DNA from: Persicitalea sp963716085
GTDB taxonomy: Bacteria > Bacteroidota > Bacteroidia > Cytophagales > Spirosomataceae
Length of the DNA: 64,000 nucleotides
Direction of reading: 5' to 3'
NCBI GenBank assembly: GCA_963716085.1
Contig: OY970288.1
Coordinates: 3,100,001-3,164,000 of the forward strand
Shown piece by piece: positions 43,811-51,714 of the stretch; the first letter of the stretch is position 1, and every line of letters begins with the position of its first letter. The position numbers were made by a program, and so were the translations under genes. Below the pieces are notes generated by a model. The model was not told where the DNA came from, did not search any database, and worked only from the letters and a program-made list of their open reading frames with translations.

Positions 43811-45472
43811 ATGAAACACTTTACATGGATTGCATTAGCTCTCATTGCCAGCTTCGCGCTGGGTTCCTTTGTTACGACCAAATCGCCCGAAATTACCACC
43901 GACATGGTGCAGCAGGCGTCGCAGATTTTCGGGCTGGACTTCACCGAGGCCGAGCGTGATTCCATGCTGAGCAATTTGGAAAGGGCGCGGGAAGGCTACG
44001 AGAAAGTGCGGTCCATTCCGCTCAGCAACGATGTGGCTCCCGCGCTGTACTTCAACCCGCTGCCCGTCGGTTTTGTGCTGGATTCGGTGCAGAAGCCCTT
44101 CAAATACAGCACCTTGATGAAGGCTGCTTTGCCTAAAAATAAAGATGATCTGGCCTTTTACTCGATTTCTGAACTAGCTTCGTTAGTACGCTCGCGGCAG
44201 ATTACTTCGGTCGAGCTGACGGAGTTCTTTTTGGCAAGATTGAAAAAGTACGACGCCCGACTGCACTGCGTCATTTCCTTCACCGACGAACTGGCCATGA
44301 CGCAGGCCCGCAAAGCCGACGAAGAAATCAAAGCCGGGAAGTACCGGGGCTTGCTGCACGGCATTCCTTACGGAGCCAAGGACTTACTGGCCCGCAAGGG
44401 CTACAAAACCACCTGGGGCGCGGGACCGTATAAAGACCAAACCCTCGACCTGGACGCGACCGTAATCCAGAAACTGGAAGCCGCCGGGGCGGTGCTTTGC
44501 GCCAAGCTGACGATGGGTGCCCTGGCGATGGGCGACGTGTGGTACGGCGAGAAAACCCGCAACCCCTGGGACGTGGAAAGCGGCTCCAGTGGCTCGTCGG
44601 CGGGTTCGGCGGCGTCGGTTTCGGCGGGACTGCTGCCCTTCGCCATCGGCACCGAAACGCTAGGCAGCATCGTGTCGCCCTCGACGGTTTGCGGCACCAC
44701 CGGGCTGCGTCCCACCTACGGCCGCGTGAGCCGCCACGGGGCGATGGCCCTGAGTTGGAGCATGGATAAAATCGGCCCGATCTGCCGCTCGGTCGAAGAC
44801 TGCGCGCTGGTTTTCAATGCCATCTACGGCCCCGATGGCCAGGATCTGACCCTCATCGACGCGCCCTTCAACTACGCTCCGATGAAGTCGCTGAAAGGAA
44901 TGCGGATTGGGTATTTGAAGAAAGCCTTCGAGTCGGACTACAACAACAAAACCAACGACTCGCTGACGCTGGTCGAACTCAAAAAACTTGGGGCCGAACT
45001 GGTGCCGATGGAACTGCCCGACCAATACCCGCTCAGCGCCATGACGTCCATCATTTCGGTGGAGGGCGCGACGGGTTTTGATGATATGACCCGCTCCAAC
45101 CGCGACGACCTGCTGGTGCGCCAGACCAAAAACGCCTGGCCCAATTCCTTCCGCTCGGCCCGCTTCGTCCCGGCGGTGGAGTACCTGCAAGTCAACCGCC
45201 TGCGTACCAAGCTTATTCAGGAGGTGTACGATATTTTGAAAAAAGCCAAGGTCGAAGTCTACGTTTCGCCTTCGTATGGCGGCGGCAACTTATCTACCAC
45301 CAACCTCACAGGGCATCCCTGCGTGGTGCTGCCCAACGGGTTTAGCAAGAAGGGTACGCCCACGAGCATCACCTTCATGGGGCAACTTTTCCAGGAAGGC
45401 AAAGTGCTGGGCGTAGCCAAGGCTTACCAGGATGCCACGGATTTCCACCGTCAGCATCCCGATTTGCAGTAG
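43811..45472 (+). CDS. Exported amidase-signature hydrolase
   Basis: A hydrophobic N-terminus (residues 3-22) and an ~100-aa extension precede an amidase-signature domain. The Ser-Ser-Lys triad is present: Lys in GIPYGAKDLL (about 190), Ser in SGSSGSSAGSAASVSAG (about 264) and Ser in ETLGSIVSPS (about 286). GTTGLRPTYGRVSRHG is also conserved. The family includes GatA; an N-terminal signal and a missing gatB/gatC argue for a separate amidase. Substrate unknown. It is followed after 50 bp by an alditol-oxidase-like gene. Confidence 0.88.
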   Translation: MKHFTWIALALIASFALGSFVTTKSPEITTDMVQQASQIFGLDFTEAERDSMLSNLERAREGYEKVRSIPLSNDVAPALYFNPLPVGFVLDSVQKPFKYSTLMKAALPKNKDDLAFYSISELASLVRSRQITSVELTEFFLARLKKYDARLHCVISFTDELAMTQARKADEEIKAGKYRGLLHGIPYGAKDLLARKGYKTTWGAGPYKDQTLDLDATVIQKLEAAGAVLCAKLTMGALAMGDVWYGEKTRNPWDVESGSSGSSAGSAASVSAGLLPFAIGTETLGSIVSPSTVCGTTGLRPTYGRVSRHGAMALSWSMDKIGPICRSVEDCALVFNAIYGPDGQDLTLIDAPFNYAPMKSLKGMRIGYLKKAFESDYNNKTNDSLTLVELKKLGAELVPMELPDQYPLSAMTSIISVEGATGFDDMTRSNRDDLLVRQTKNAWPNSFRSARFVPAVEYLQVNRLRTKLIQEVYDILKKAKVEVYVSPSYGGGNLSTTNLTGHPCVVLPNGFSKKGTPTSITFMGQLFQEGKVLGVAKAYQDATDFHRQHPDLQ

Positions 45473-45522
45473 ATTGGGGGAGAAGACGTTCTTTTTTTGC
45501 AAAAAACCAAACCCTTCCTTCG

Positions 45523-46875
45523 GTGAAAAAGCGAACTTTCCTCAAACTATCTTCCGCCCTCATGACCGCTCCGCTCCTATCGCCTCTGTCCAGTTGCAGC
45601 ACCGAAAGCAAAGCCGAAACCTTGAAAAACTGGGCGGGCAATCTCACGTATAATACGGGCCAACTCGACCAGGCGAAATCCTTGACCGAGGCGCAGGAGG
45701 CAATCAGGAAATACGATAAGGTGAAGCAGTTGGGTACCCGGCATTGCTTCAACAAAATTGCCGATACCGACGACCGCTTCGTGTCGTTGGTGGGGGCACC
45801 AGGAGACATAGTCATCGCCCCGGACGGGAAGTCGGTCACGGTCAATTCCGGCATCAAGTACGGCGAACTGAGTCCGCATTTGCACGAAAAGGGCTTTGCG
45901 CTGCATAACCTGGCCTCGCTGCCGCACATTTCGGTGGCGGGAGCCATCGCTACGGCCACGCACGGCTCGGGTGAAAAGAACGGTAACCTGGCTTCGGCGG
46001 TTTCGGGACTGGAGATGATTACGGCCGATGGCGAAATCGTGAACCTGACCCGCGAAAAAGACGGCGAGAAATTTAACGCGGCTGTAGTGAATCTGGGCGC
46101 GTTGGGTTTGCTGACCAAAGTCACGCTCGACTTGCAACCGACCTTTTTGATGACGCAGTACGTCTACGAAAATATGCCCCTCGTCCAACTGCAAGACCAT
46201 TTTGACGAAATCCAGGCCAGCGGGTACAGCGTGAGCCTGTTCACCAACTGGCAAAGCCAGGATATCGCTGAGGTGTGGGTGAAGCAACGCGCCGACGCAC
46301 CCCAGATGAACCAGCCAGAATGGCTGGGCGCAACCTTGGCGACCAAAGACCTGCACCCGATCCCCGAAATCTCCGCCGAAAACTGCACCGCGCAAATGGG
46401 CGTCCCCGGCCCCTGGTACGAGCGAATGCCGCACTTCAAGATGGGCTTTACCCCCAGCAGCGGCGACGAATTACAGTCCGAGTACTTCGTGCCGCGCCAA
46501 AACGCCGTGGATGCCATTATGGCCATCGCCCGCCTCGGCGACCAGGTGGGGCCGTACCTGCTTACCTCCGAAGTACGGGCCATCGCGGCCGACGAGCTGT
46601 GGATGAGTCCGTGCTACCAGCAGGACTGCATCACCATCCACTTCACCTGGAAGCCCGACTGGCCCGGCGTCAGCAAACTCCTGCCCGTCGTGGAGCGAGA
46701 GCTTGCCCCTTACAACGCCCGTCCGCACTGGGGGAAACTGTTCACGATGGCCCCGGCGGAATTGGCGAAGCGCTATCCCAAGATGGCCGCCTTCCGGGAA
46801 GTGGCGCAGGAGTACGACCCGCAGGGAAAGTTTCGGAACGCGTTCCTGGAAAAAAATGTGTTCGGAGCGGTCTGA
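45523..46875 (+). CDS. FAD-dependent alditol / aldonolactone oxidase-like lipoprotein
   Basis: The start is GTG at 45523. The basic KKRTFLK with a hydrophobic stretch to LSSC suggests a Tat-like lipoprotein. The FAD-binding (VAO/PCMH) domain covers about 30-210: GTRHCFN, then VAGAIATATHGSGEKNGNLAS and GALGLLTKVTLDL. The C-terminal ALO domain ends with ARPHWGKLF and YDPQGKFRNAFLE, both typical. Relatives include xylitol/alditol oxidase and L-gulonolactone oxidase. The His that carries FAD covalently in some members cannot be fixed by eye. It is probably periplasmic. Confidence 0.87.
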   Translation: MKKRTFLKLSSALMTAPLLSPLSSCSTESKAETLKNWAGNLTYNTGQLDQAKSLTEAQEAIRKYDKVKQLGTRHCFNKIADTDDRFVSLVGAPGDIVIAPDGKSVTVNSGIKYGELSPHLHEKGFALHNLASLPHISVAGAIATATHGSGEKNGNLASAVSGLEMITADGEIVNLTREKDGEKFNAAVVNLGALGLLTKVTLDLQPTFLMTQYVYENMPLVQLQDHFDEIQASGYSVSLFTNWQSQDIAEVWVKQRADAPQMNQPEWLGATLATKDLHPIPEISAENCTAQMGVPGPWYERMPHFKMGFTPSSGDELQSEYFVPRQNAVDAIMAIARLGDQVGPYLLTSEVRAIAADELWMSPCYQQDCITIHFTWKPDWPGVSKLLPVVERELAPYNARPHWGKLFTMAPAELAKRYPKMAAFREVAQEYDPQGKFRNAFLEKNVFGAV

Positions 46876-47021
46876 AATACGAAACGGCGACTCATTCCTG
46901 TATTTAGCCGGTTCATGCCGCGTTTCCCGGTGTTCATCGGGATTGGTGAAGAAAAAGGAAGAGAACGTGTTAGGTTTGACTTATCAATCAAGTCATTCAC
47001 GAAACAAACTACCCCTACATC

Positions 47022-47300
47022 ATGGAAAACGCACGCGATGAACACCTATGGAGAAAAGCCCAAAGCCGGGTCGCCTTCAAGAGACACGCCATTACTTACC
47101 TGCTGGTCAACACCGTATTTTGGGTCATGTACTTCTACGCGCGCGCTCAACCTTGGGGGGCAAGAATTCATCCGTGGCCGATTTGGCCCATGATTGGTTG
47201 GGGGATTGGCCTTGCTTCCCACTACTTCGGAGCCTATGGGAGCAGCAACGAACAACGTAAAGTGGAAGCTGAGTACAAAAAGTTGCTGGACGGGAAGTGA
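47022..47300 (+). CDS. 2TM-domain small membrane protein
   Basis: 92 aa. A basic head (DEHLWRKAQSRVAFKRH) precedes two transmembrane segments (about 25-42 and 53-70) and a charged tail (EQRKVEAEYKKLLDGK). This matches the 2TM domain, often found alone or fused to LytTR/histidine kinase proteins in Bacteroidota. It could be a small regulator of membrane signalling. It converges on thyA 17 bp downstream. Confidence 0.8.
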   Translation: MENARDEHLWRKAQSRVAFKRHAITYLLVNTVFWVMYFYARAQPWGARIHPWPIWPMIGWGIGLASHYFGAYGSSNEQRKVEAEYKKLLDGK

Positions 47301-47317
47301 GGTATCCTATTAAGAAA

Positions 47318-48112
47318 CTAAACCGCCACCGGTGCTTTGATGGCGGGCCAGGGATCATAATTTTCCAGCGTAAAGTCCTCGTACTTAAAGTCGAGGACTT
47401 TTTTTACATCCGGGTTCAGGCGCATAGTTGGCAATGGAAGAATCGCCCGGCCCAACTGCTGCTCGACCTGCTGCAAGTGATTGACATAAAGGTGGGTATC
47501 ACCACCCGTCCACACGAAGTCTCCAAGTCCTAATCCGCATTCTTGCGCCACCATCATGGTGAGCAAGGCGTAGCTGGCAATATTGAAAGGCACACCTAAG
47601 AACACGTCGGCGCTGCGCTGGTAAAGCTGGCAGGAAAGCCTGCCGTCGGCCACATAGAATTGAAACAAGGCATGGCAGGGCTGCAAGGCCATCTGTGGCA
47701 AATCCGCCGGATTCCAGGCCGACACAATGATGCGCCGCGAGTCGGGATTGCTTTTCAACTGATCCAAAACCTGCTGAAATTGGTCGATTTTGCTACCATC
47801 GGGCGCAGTCCAACTCCGCCACTGCTGACCGTACACCGGACCGAGGTCGCCGTTTTCGTCCGCCCACTCATCCCAAATCCTGACCTTATTTTCTTTCAAA
47901 TAGCTGATGTTGGTATCGCCTTTCAGAAACCACAGCAGTTCGTGGATGATGGATTTGGTGTGAACCTTTTTGGTTGTCACCAGCGGAAATCCCGCCGCCA
48001 GGTCGAACCGCATTTGGTAGCCGAACACACTAATGGTACCCGTACCCGTGCGGTCAGATTTGCGGGTTCCGTGGTCGAGAATGTGTTGGAGAAGGTCGTG
48101 GTATTGTTGCAT
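47318..48112 (-). CDS. thyA: Thymidylate synthase
   Basis: The enzyme makes dTMP from dUMP with methylene-THF. It is 264 aa, exactly the E. coli size. DRTGTGTISVFG, the catalytic Cys in ALQPCHALFQFY (about residue 147), QLYQRSADVFLGVPFNIASY, GDTHLYVNHL and the C-terminal APVAV are all present. No adjacent folA. Promoter region contains a GGGTACA heptamer array. Confidence 0.98.
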   Translation of the reverse strand: MQQYHDLLQHILDHGTRKSDRTGTGTISVFGYQMRFDLAAGFPLVTTKKVHTKSIIHELLWFLKGDTNISYLKENKVRIWDEWADENGDLGPVYGQQWRSWTAPDGSKIDQFQQVLDQLKSNPDSRRIIVSAWNPADLPQMALQPCHALFQFYVADGRLSCQLYQRSADVFLGVPFNIASYALLTMMVAQECGLGLGDFVWTGGDTHLYVNHLQQVEQQLGRAILPLPTMRLNPDVKKVLDFKYEDFTLENYDPWPAIKAPVAV

Positions 48113-48121
48113 GTTATAATG

Positions 48122-48164
48122 GGGTACAGGGTACTGGGTACAGTAGGGTACAGGGTACAGGGTT
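48122..48164. repeat. Heptamer array GGGTACA-type x5-6
   Basis: GGGTACA GGGTACT GGGTACA, a 3-bp break, GGGTACA GGGTACA GGGTTTA. It lies 10 nt upstream of the thyA start. Confidence 0.8.
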
Positions 48165-48176
48165 TACGAAAGCTTT

Positions 48177-48204
48177 GTACTGAGTACTCAGTACTCAGTA
48201 CCTA
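48177..48204. repeat. Heptamer array GTACTCA x4 overlapping an OsmC-family stop codon
   Basis: GTACTGA GTACTCA GTACTCA GTACCTA. On the minus strand it encodes the last residues and the TGA stop of the OsmC-family gene, so the array starts inside the reading frame. Confidence 0.8.
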
Positions 48205-48631
48205 GTGCCTTTTCTACCGATACGCTGTGCGTGATTGTCGCCGTGCCTTCGAACTGGGCGGTGGCAGAGCAGTATTTTTCCATCGAGAGCTGGATGGCAC
48301 GATCTACTTTGTCGGCGTCGAGGGCTTTGCCTTTCAGGATAAAGTGCAGGTTGATGGTTCGATACGGTGAGCGTTGCGTCCCTTCTTCTTTCTCGCGGTC
48401 GCCGTCGGCCACAATGCGAAAGTCTGTGACTTCTTGCCGCTGCTTCTTCAAAATCAGGATAATGTCGATAGCGCTGCAGCTGGCTAGCCCCATCAGCAGA
48501 AGTTCCATGGGCCGGACGCCCGCGTTATTACCCCCGATTTCTGTGGAACCATCCACGTGAACCGTCACGTCCGATGAACCGCTGCCCGCAAAATGAAACG
48601 CGTCGTCGACGCGCACCAACTCAATTTTCAT
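48188..48631 (-). CDS. OsmC-family peroxiredoxin-like protein
   Basis: 147 aa from ATG at 48631. GVRPMELLLMGLASCSAIDIILILKKQRQEV carries the first redox Cys in the OsmC pattern (GLASCSAID). The second occurs in MEKYCSATAQF, so both active-site Cys are present. The family reduces organic hydroperoxides or acts in thiol stress; this small form resembles YhfA/OsmC-like proteins. Residues GTEY and the stop are encoded by a GTACTCA array, so the C-terminal end is probably variable. Confidence 0.88.
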   Translation of the reverse strand: MKIELVRVDDAFHFAGSGSSDVTVHVDGSTEIGGNNAGVRPMELLLMGLASCSAIDIILILKKQRQEVTDFRIVADGDREKEEGTQRSPYRTINLHFILKGKALDADKVDRAIQLSMEKYCSATAQFEGTATITHSVSVEKALGTEY

Positions 48632-48703
48632 AGCTTGAAGTTTTAGCTTACCTTGTGAGTTGCAAAGGAACGAAGAATGGGGCAGAGGGGCAAAGGTAAT
48701 AAA

Positions 48704-48723
48704 GTACCTGAGTACCTGAGTAC
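48704..48723. repeat. Octamer array GTACCTGA x2.5, inverse of the array at 48791
   Basis: GTACCTGA GTACCTGA GTAC. The complement is the same unit as the TCAGGTAC array 70 bp further on, so the pair can form a 20-bp stem. Confidence 0.8.
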
Positions 48724-48790
48724 GCCTCCGGGTGCCCGGCTGAGTTTTTTTGACTAAAAAAAACAATAAACGTTAACTCTCATAATTTAC

Positions 48791-48838
48791 TGAGGTACTC
48801 AGGTACTCAGGTACTCAGGTACTCAGGCACTTTACCAA
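48791..48838. repeat. Octamer array TCAGGTAC x6
   Basis: TGAGGTAC, four exact TCAGGTAC and TCAGGCAC, all in 8-bp register. It ends 12 nt before the TTG start of the NYN-domain gene. The unit form NNAGGYAC is also seen at 53025. Confidence 0.92.
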
Positions 48839-48850
48839 TCCAACAATATC

Positions 48851-49600
48851 TTGCAAACTACCCTTCCCGATCTAAGACTGGCGGTACTAATCGACGCCGA
48901 CAATGTTCCCTCGGCCAAAATAAAAGCCATGCTCGAGGAAATAGCCAAGTACGGCACCCCTACCTTCAAGCGCATTTATGGCGACTGGACCAACCCGCGT
49001 GTCACAAGCTGGAAGGCCGTGCTCCTCGACAATGCCATTACGCCAATCCAGCAATACAGCTATACGCAGGGCAAAAATGCCACTGATTCGGCCATGATTA
49101 TCGACGCCATGGACATCCTATATACCGGACGCGTGGACGGATACTGCCTGGTTTCCAGCGACAGTGACTTTACGCGATTGGCCATCAGGCTGCGTGAGGC
49201 GGGTATGAAGGTCTTTGGAATGGGAGAACAAAAAACGCCCTCGGCCTTCACCTCGGCCTGTGATCGTTTTATTTACATTGAAATTTTAAACAAAAAGGAA
49301 GAGAAAAAACCCGCAAGCAGAACACCCAGGACGCCCGATAAGAAAATCCCGGATGATAAAATCGACCCCAAACTCCTGGCGCTGCTGACTGACAGCGTGG
49401 ACGACCTGGCCGATGAAGACGGCTGGACGTTCCTGGGAGAATTGGGGAATTTATTAATCAAAAAACAGCCCAGTTTCGATTCCCGGAACTACGGATTTGA
49501 CAAATTACTGCCCCTTATTAAGAGTTTCCGTCAGTTCGAAGTGGACGAGCGGCCTACCGGAAACGGAAAAATCAGGCATGTGTTTGTCAGAAATAAATAG
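48851..49600 (+). CDS. NYN-domain ribonuclease-like protein with C-terminal LOTUS/OST-HTH domain
   Basis: 249 aa. The N-terminal NYN (PIN-like) domain opens with LAVLIDADN (first Asp pair), continues with KNATDSAMIIDAMDILYTG and ends SSDSDFTRLAIRLREAGMKVFGMG. All acidic positions for metal binding are present. After a charged linker (about 150-175) a LOTUS-like winged helix follows (DEDGWTFLGELGNLL ... YGFDKLLPLIKSFRQFEV). This LabA-like architecture is linked to RNA cleavage or binding. The only usable start is TTG at 48851, right after an octamer array. Confidence 0.87.
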   Translation: MQTTLPDLRLAVLIDADNVPSAKIKAMLEEIAKYGTPTFKRIYGDWTNPRVTSWKAVLLDNAITPIQQYSYTQGKNATDSAMIIDAMDILYTGRVDGYCLVSSDSDFTRLAIRLREAGMKVFGMGEQKTPSAFTSACDRFIYIEILNKKEEKKPASRTPRTPDKKIPDDKIDPKLLALLTDSVDDLADEDGWTFLGELGNLLIKKQPSFDSRNYGFDKLLPLIKSFRQFEVDERPTGNGKIRHVFVRNK

Positions 49601-49651
49601 TCTGAAACTCAGAATATGCGTATTGAGATACACAAACCTCAATCTATCATC

Positions 49652-50707
49652 ATGACTTTATTACGTTTCGTTTGTCTGCTCTGTTTGGTTGCTATTGCTT
49701 CCGCGCCCGGTTTTGCCCAATCAGTTTCGTCGGTTCCGAAGGTTAGTCTGATTTCGGAAACATATGTTTTCGAAAATCCGCCTTTTGCATCTTGTCATGC
49801 TTCCACGATTGTGGAAGTAACGGCAGGGCATTTCATGGCGGCTTGGTTTGGGGGAACGGACGAAGGAAACAAAGACGTGGGCATCTGGCTTTCGGAGAAA
49901 CGGAACGGCCAATGGAGTCCGCCGACTTTAATGGCGGAGGGAATCATAGACGCCAATACGCGTTGGCCCTGCTGGAATCCTGTTTTGTTCAAAGCGCGGG
50001 AAGGGAAGCTGTTTTTATTCTATAAAGTCGGCCCATCGCCGCGCGAGTGGTGGGGTATGGTGCGCACCTCGGCCGACAACGGCAAGACGTGGAGCGAATC
50101 GGAGCGCTTGCCCGACGGCATTCTCGGGCCGATCAAAAATAAGCCCGTCCAACTGGCCGATGGCACAATCCTCTCCCCTTCCAGTACTGAAACCGAAACG
50201 AGTTGGAAGGCGCACATCGAACGTTCGCGCGACTCGGGTAATACCTGGGAAAAACTGCCCGTCGATCCACAGACCAACCTGGATGTCATTCAAGGAAGCA
50301 TCCTGACTTATCCCAACCAAAAGATGCAGATGCTCTGCCGCAGTAAGCAAGATCGGATTGCTGAGGTATGGTCGGAAGATGGTGGTAGAACCTGGGGTAA
50401 ACTCGCGCCGACTGATTTGCTCAACCCCAATTCCGGTACCGACGCCGTTACGCTCAGCAACGGCTGGCAAATGCTGGTTCATAACCCGCTCACGCGGGGC
50501 AAGAACTGGAACAATGGCCGTCAGAAACTGGTAGTTTCGGTATCCGAAGATGGTAAAGATTGGAGCGAGGTGCATGTGTTGGAGGATCAGCCCAGAGGCG
50601 AATTCAGCTACCCCGCCATCGTGCAAGCCGCCGACGGCAAGGCGCACATCACCTATACCTGGAATCGAAAAAACATCCGGCACGTAGTGCTGAAGGTGGG
50701 GAATTAA
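49652..50707 (+). CDS. Exported sialidase/BNR-repeat-like protein
   Basis: A signal peptide (to GFAQ, start chosen at ATG 49652) precedes a six-bladed propeller. BNR/Asp-box-like elements are visible: SADNGKTWSESERL, SRDSGNTWEKL, SEDGGRTWGKL and SEDGKDWSEV, about 50-70 residues apart. ASTIVEVTAGHFMAAWFGGTDEG is typical of the BNR_2 group, which includes sialidase-fold proteins of unknown specificity. No FRIP-type Arg triad is evident, so sialidase activity is doubtful. Confidence 0.82.
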   Translation: MTLLRFVCLLCLVAIASAPGFAQSVSSVPKVSLISETYVFENPPFASCHASTIVEVTAGHFMAAWFGGTDEGNKDVGIWLSEKRNGQWSPPTLMAEGIIDANTRWPCWNPVLFKAREGKLFLFYKVGPSPREWWGMVRTSADNGKTWSESERLPDGILGPIKNKPVQLADGTILSPSSTETETSWKAHIERSRDSGNTWEKLPVDPQTNLDVIQGSILTYPNQKMQMLCRSKQDRIAEVWSEDGGRTWGKLAPTDLLNPNSGTDAVTLSNGWQMLVHNPLTRGKNWNNGRQKLVVSVSEDGKDWSEVHVLEDQPRGEFSYPAIVQAADGKAHITYTWNRKNIRHVVLKVGN

Positions 50708-50778
50708 AGAAAGTTCTTCATTCTTTAAATAAAAAAATAGCCCAGCTCACCTACTCATAAACTTTAAACTCCCTTCCC

Positions 50779-51024
50779 ATGTGGACCGAAAAAGACAACA
50801 AACTCTGCCGTAGCTTCAAATTCAAGGATTTTAGAAGTGCCTTCGTATTCATGACGCAGGTGGCCGAAGTAGCCGAAACCCAGAACCACCACCCCTGGTG
50901 GTCCAATATGTACGACGAAGTCGACTTCAAGCTCTCGACCCACGACGCGGGTGACACCGTGACTGAAAAAGATCGGCAGCTCGCCGCCGCCATCGACCTG
51001 CTTTACGACAACAAGGCCGACTAG
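50779..51024 (+). CDS. 4a-hydroxytetrahydrobiopterin dehydratase (PCD/DCoH)
   Basis: 81 aa. The family core ETQNHHPWWSNMYDEVDFKL gives the His-His pair and Pro-Trp of the pterin site. LSTHDAGDTVTEKDRQLA is the equally conserved end. It recycles the pterin cofactor of aromatic amino acid hydroxylases. No hydroxylase gene is adjacent. Its stop codon is directly followed by the rsmI start with no gap. Confidence 0.95.
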   Translation: MWTEKDNKLCRSFKFKDFRSAFVFMTQVAEVAETQNHHPWWSNMYDEVDFKLSTHDAGDTVTEKDRQLAAAIDLLYDNKAD

Positions 51025-51693
51025 ATGAAGCTTTACCTCGTTCCGACGCCCATCGGGAATCTGGAAGACATCACCTTACGGGCTATTAATATCTTGAAAA
51101 GCGTGGACGTGGTGTTGGCGGAAGACACCCGCACCTCGGGGCATTTGCTGAAGCACCTCGGCATCGGAAAGCCCATGCAGAGCTACCATATTCACAACGA
51201 GCACCAGACCATCGCCCGCCTTACCGAGCGCCTGCTGAAAGGCGAAACGATGGCCTTGATTTCGGACGCCGGGACGCCCGCCATTTCTGATCCCGGCTTT
51301 TTGCTGGTACGGGAATGTGTAAAGCTGGGGGTCACGGTCGAATGTCTGCCCGGCCCGACGGCTTTTGTCCCGGCGCTGGTCAATTCGGGCCTTCCCGCTG
51401 ACCGCTTCACTTTTGAGGGATTCCTGCCGCACAAAAAAGGCCGACAAACCCGCTTGAAAGAGCTGGCCGGGGAAACCCGCACCATGATTTTCTACGAATC
51501 GCCGCATCGGCTGCTCAAAAGTCTGGGACAGTTTGCCGAGTATTTTGGCGATGACCGCCCGGCCAGCGTATCGCGCGAGCTGACCAAAATTTACGAGGAG
51601 AATGTCCGGGGCACTTTGCAAGAAATTATCGCTTACTTTGCCGAAAAAACCGTCAAAGGGGAGATTGTGATCGTGGTAGGCGGGTGTAAATAG
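51025..51693 (+). CDS. rsmI: 16S rRNA (cytidine1402-2'-O)-methyltransferase
   Basis: 222 aa, tetrapyrrole-methylase fold. LYLVPTPIGNLEDITLRAI at the start, AEDTRTSGHLLKH, SDAGTPAISDPG near residue 80 and FEGFLPHKKGR are RsmI signatures. It methylates the ribose of C1402 in the ribosomal P site. It starts one base after the PCD stop. A TGATGAA heptamer array follows its stop immediately. Confidence 0.97.
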   Translation: MKLYLVPTPIGNLEDITLRAINILKSVDVVLAEDTRTSGHLLKHLGIGKPMQSYHIHNEHQTIARLTERLLKGETMALISDAGTPAISDPGFLLVRECVKLGVTVECLPGPTAFVPALVNSGLPADRFTFEGFLPHKKGRQTRLKELAGETRTMIFYESPHRLLKSLGQFAEYFGDDRPASVSRELTKIYEENVRGTLQEIIAYFAEKTVKGEIVIVVGGCK

Positions 51694-51714
51694 TGATGAA
51701 TGATGAATGATGAG
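51694..51714. repeat. Heptamer array TGATGAA x3 between rsmI and lnb
   Basis: TGATGAA TGATGAA TGATGAG begins on the base after the rsmI stop codon and contains the ATG proposed for the next gene. Confidence 0.7.

Noticed and set aside
43811..45472. gatA (Glu-tRNA amidotransferase subunit A)
   Set aside because: The amidase signature is shared, but an N-terminal signal segment, an extra ~100-residue N-terminal region and the lack of gatB/gatC argue for an exported amidase.
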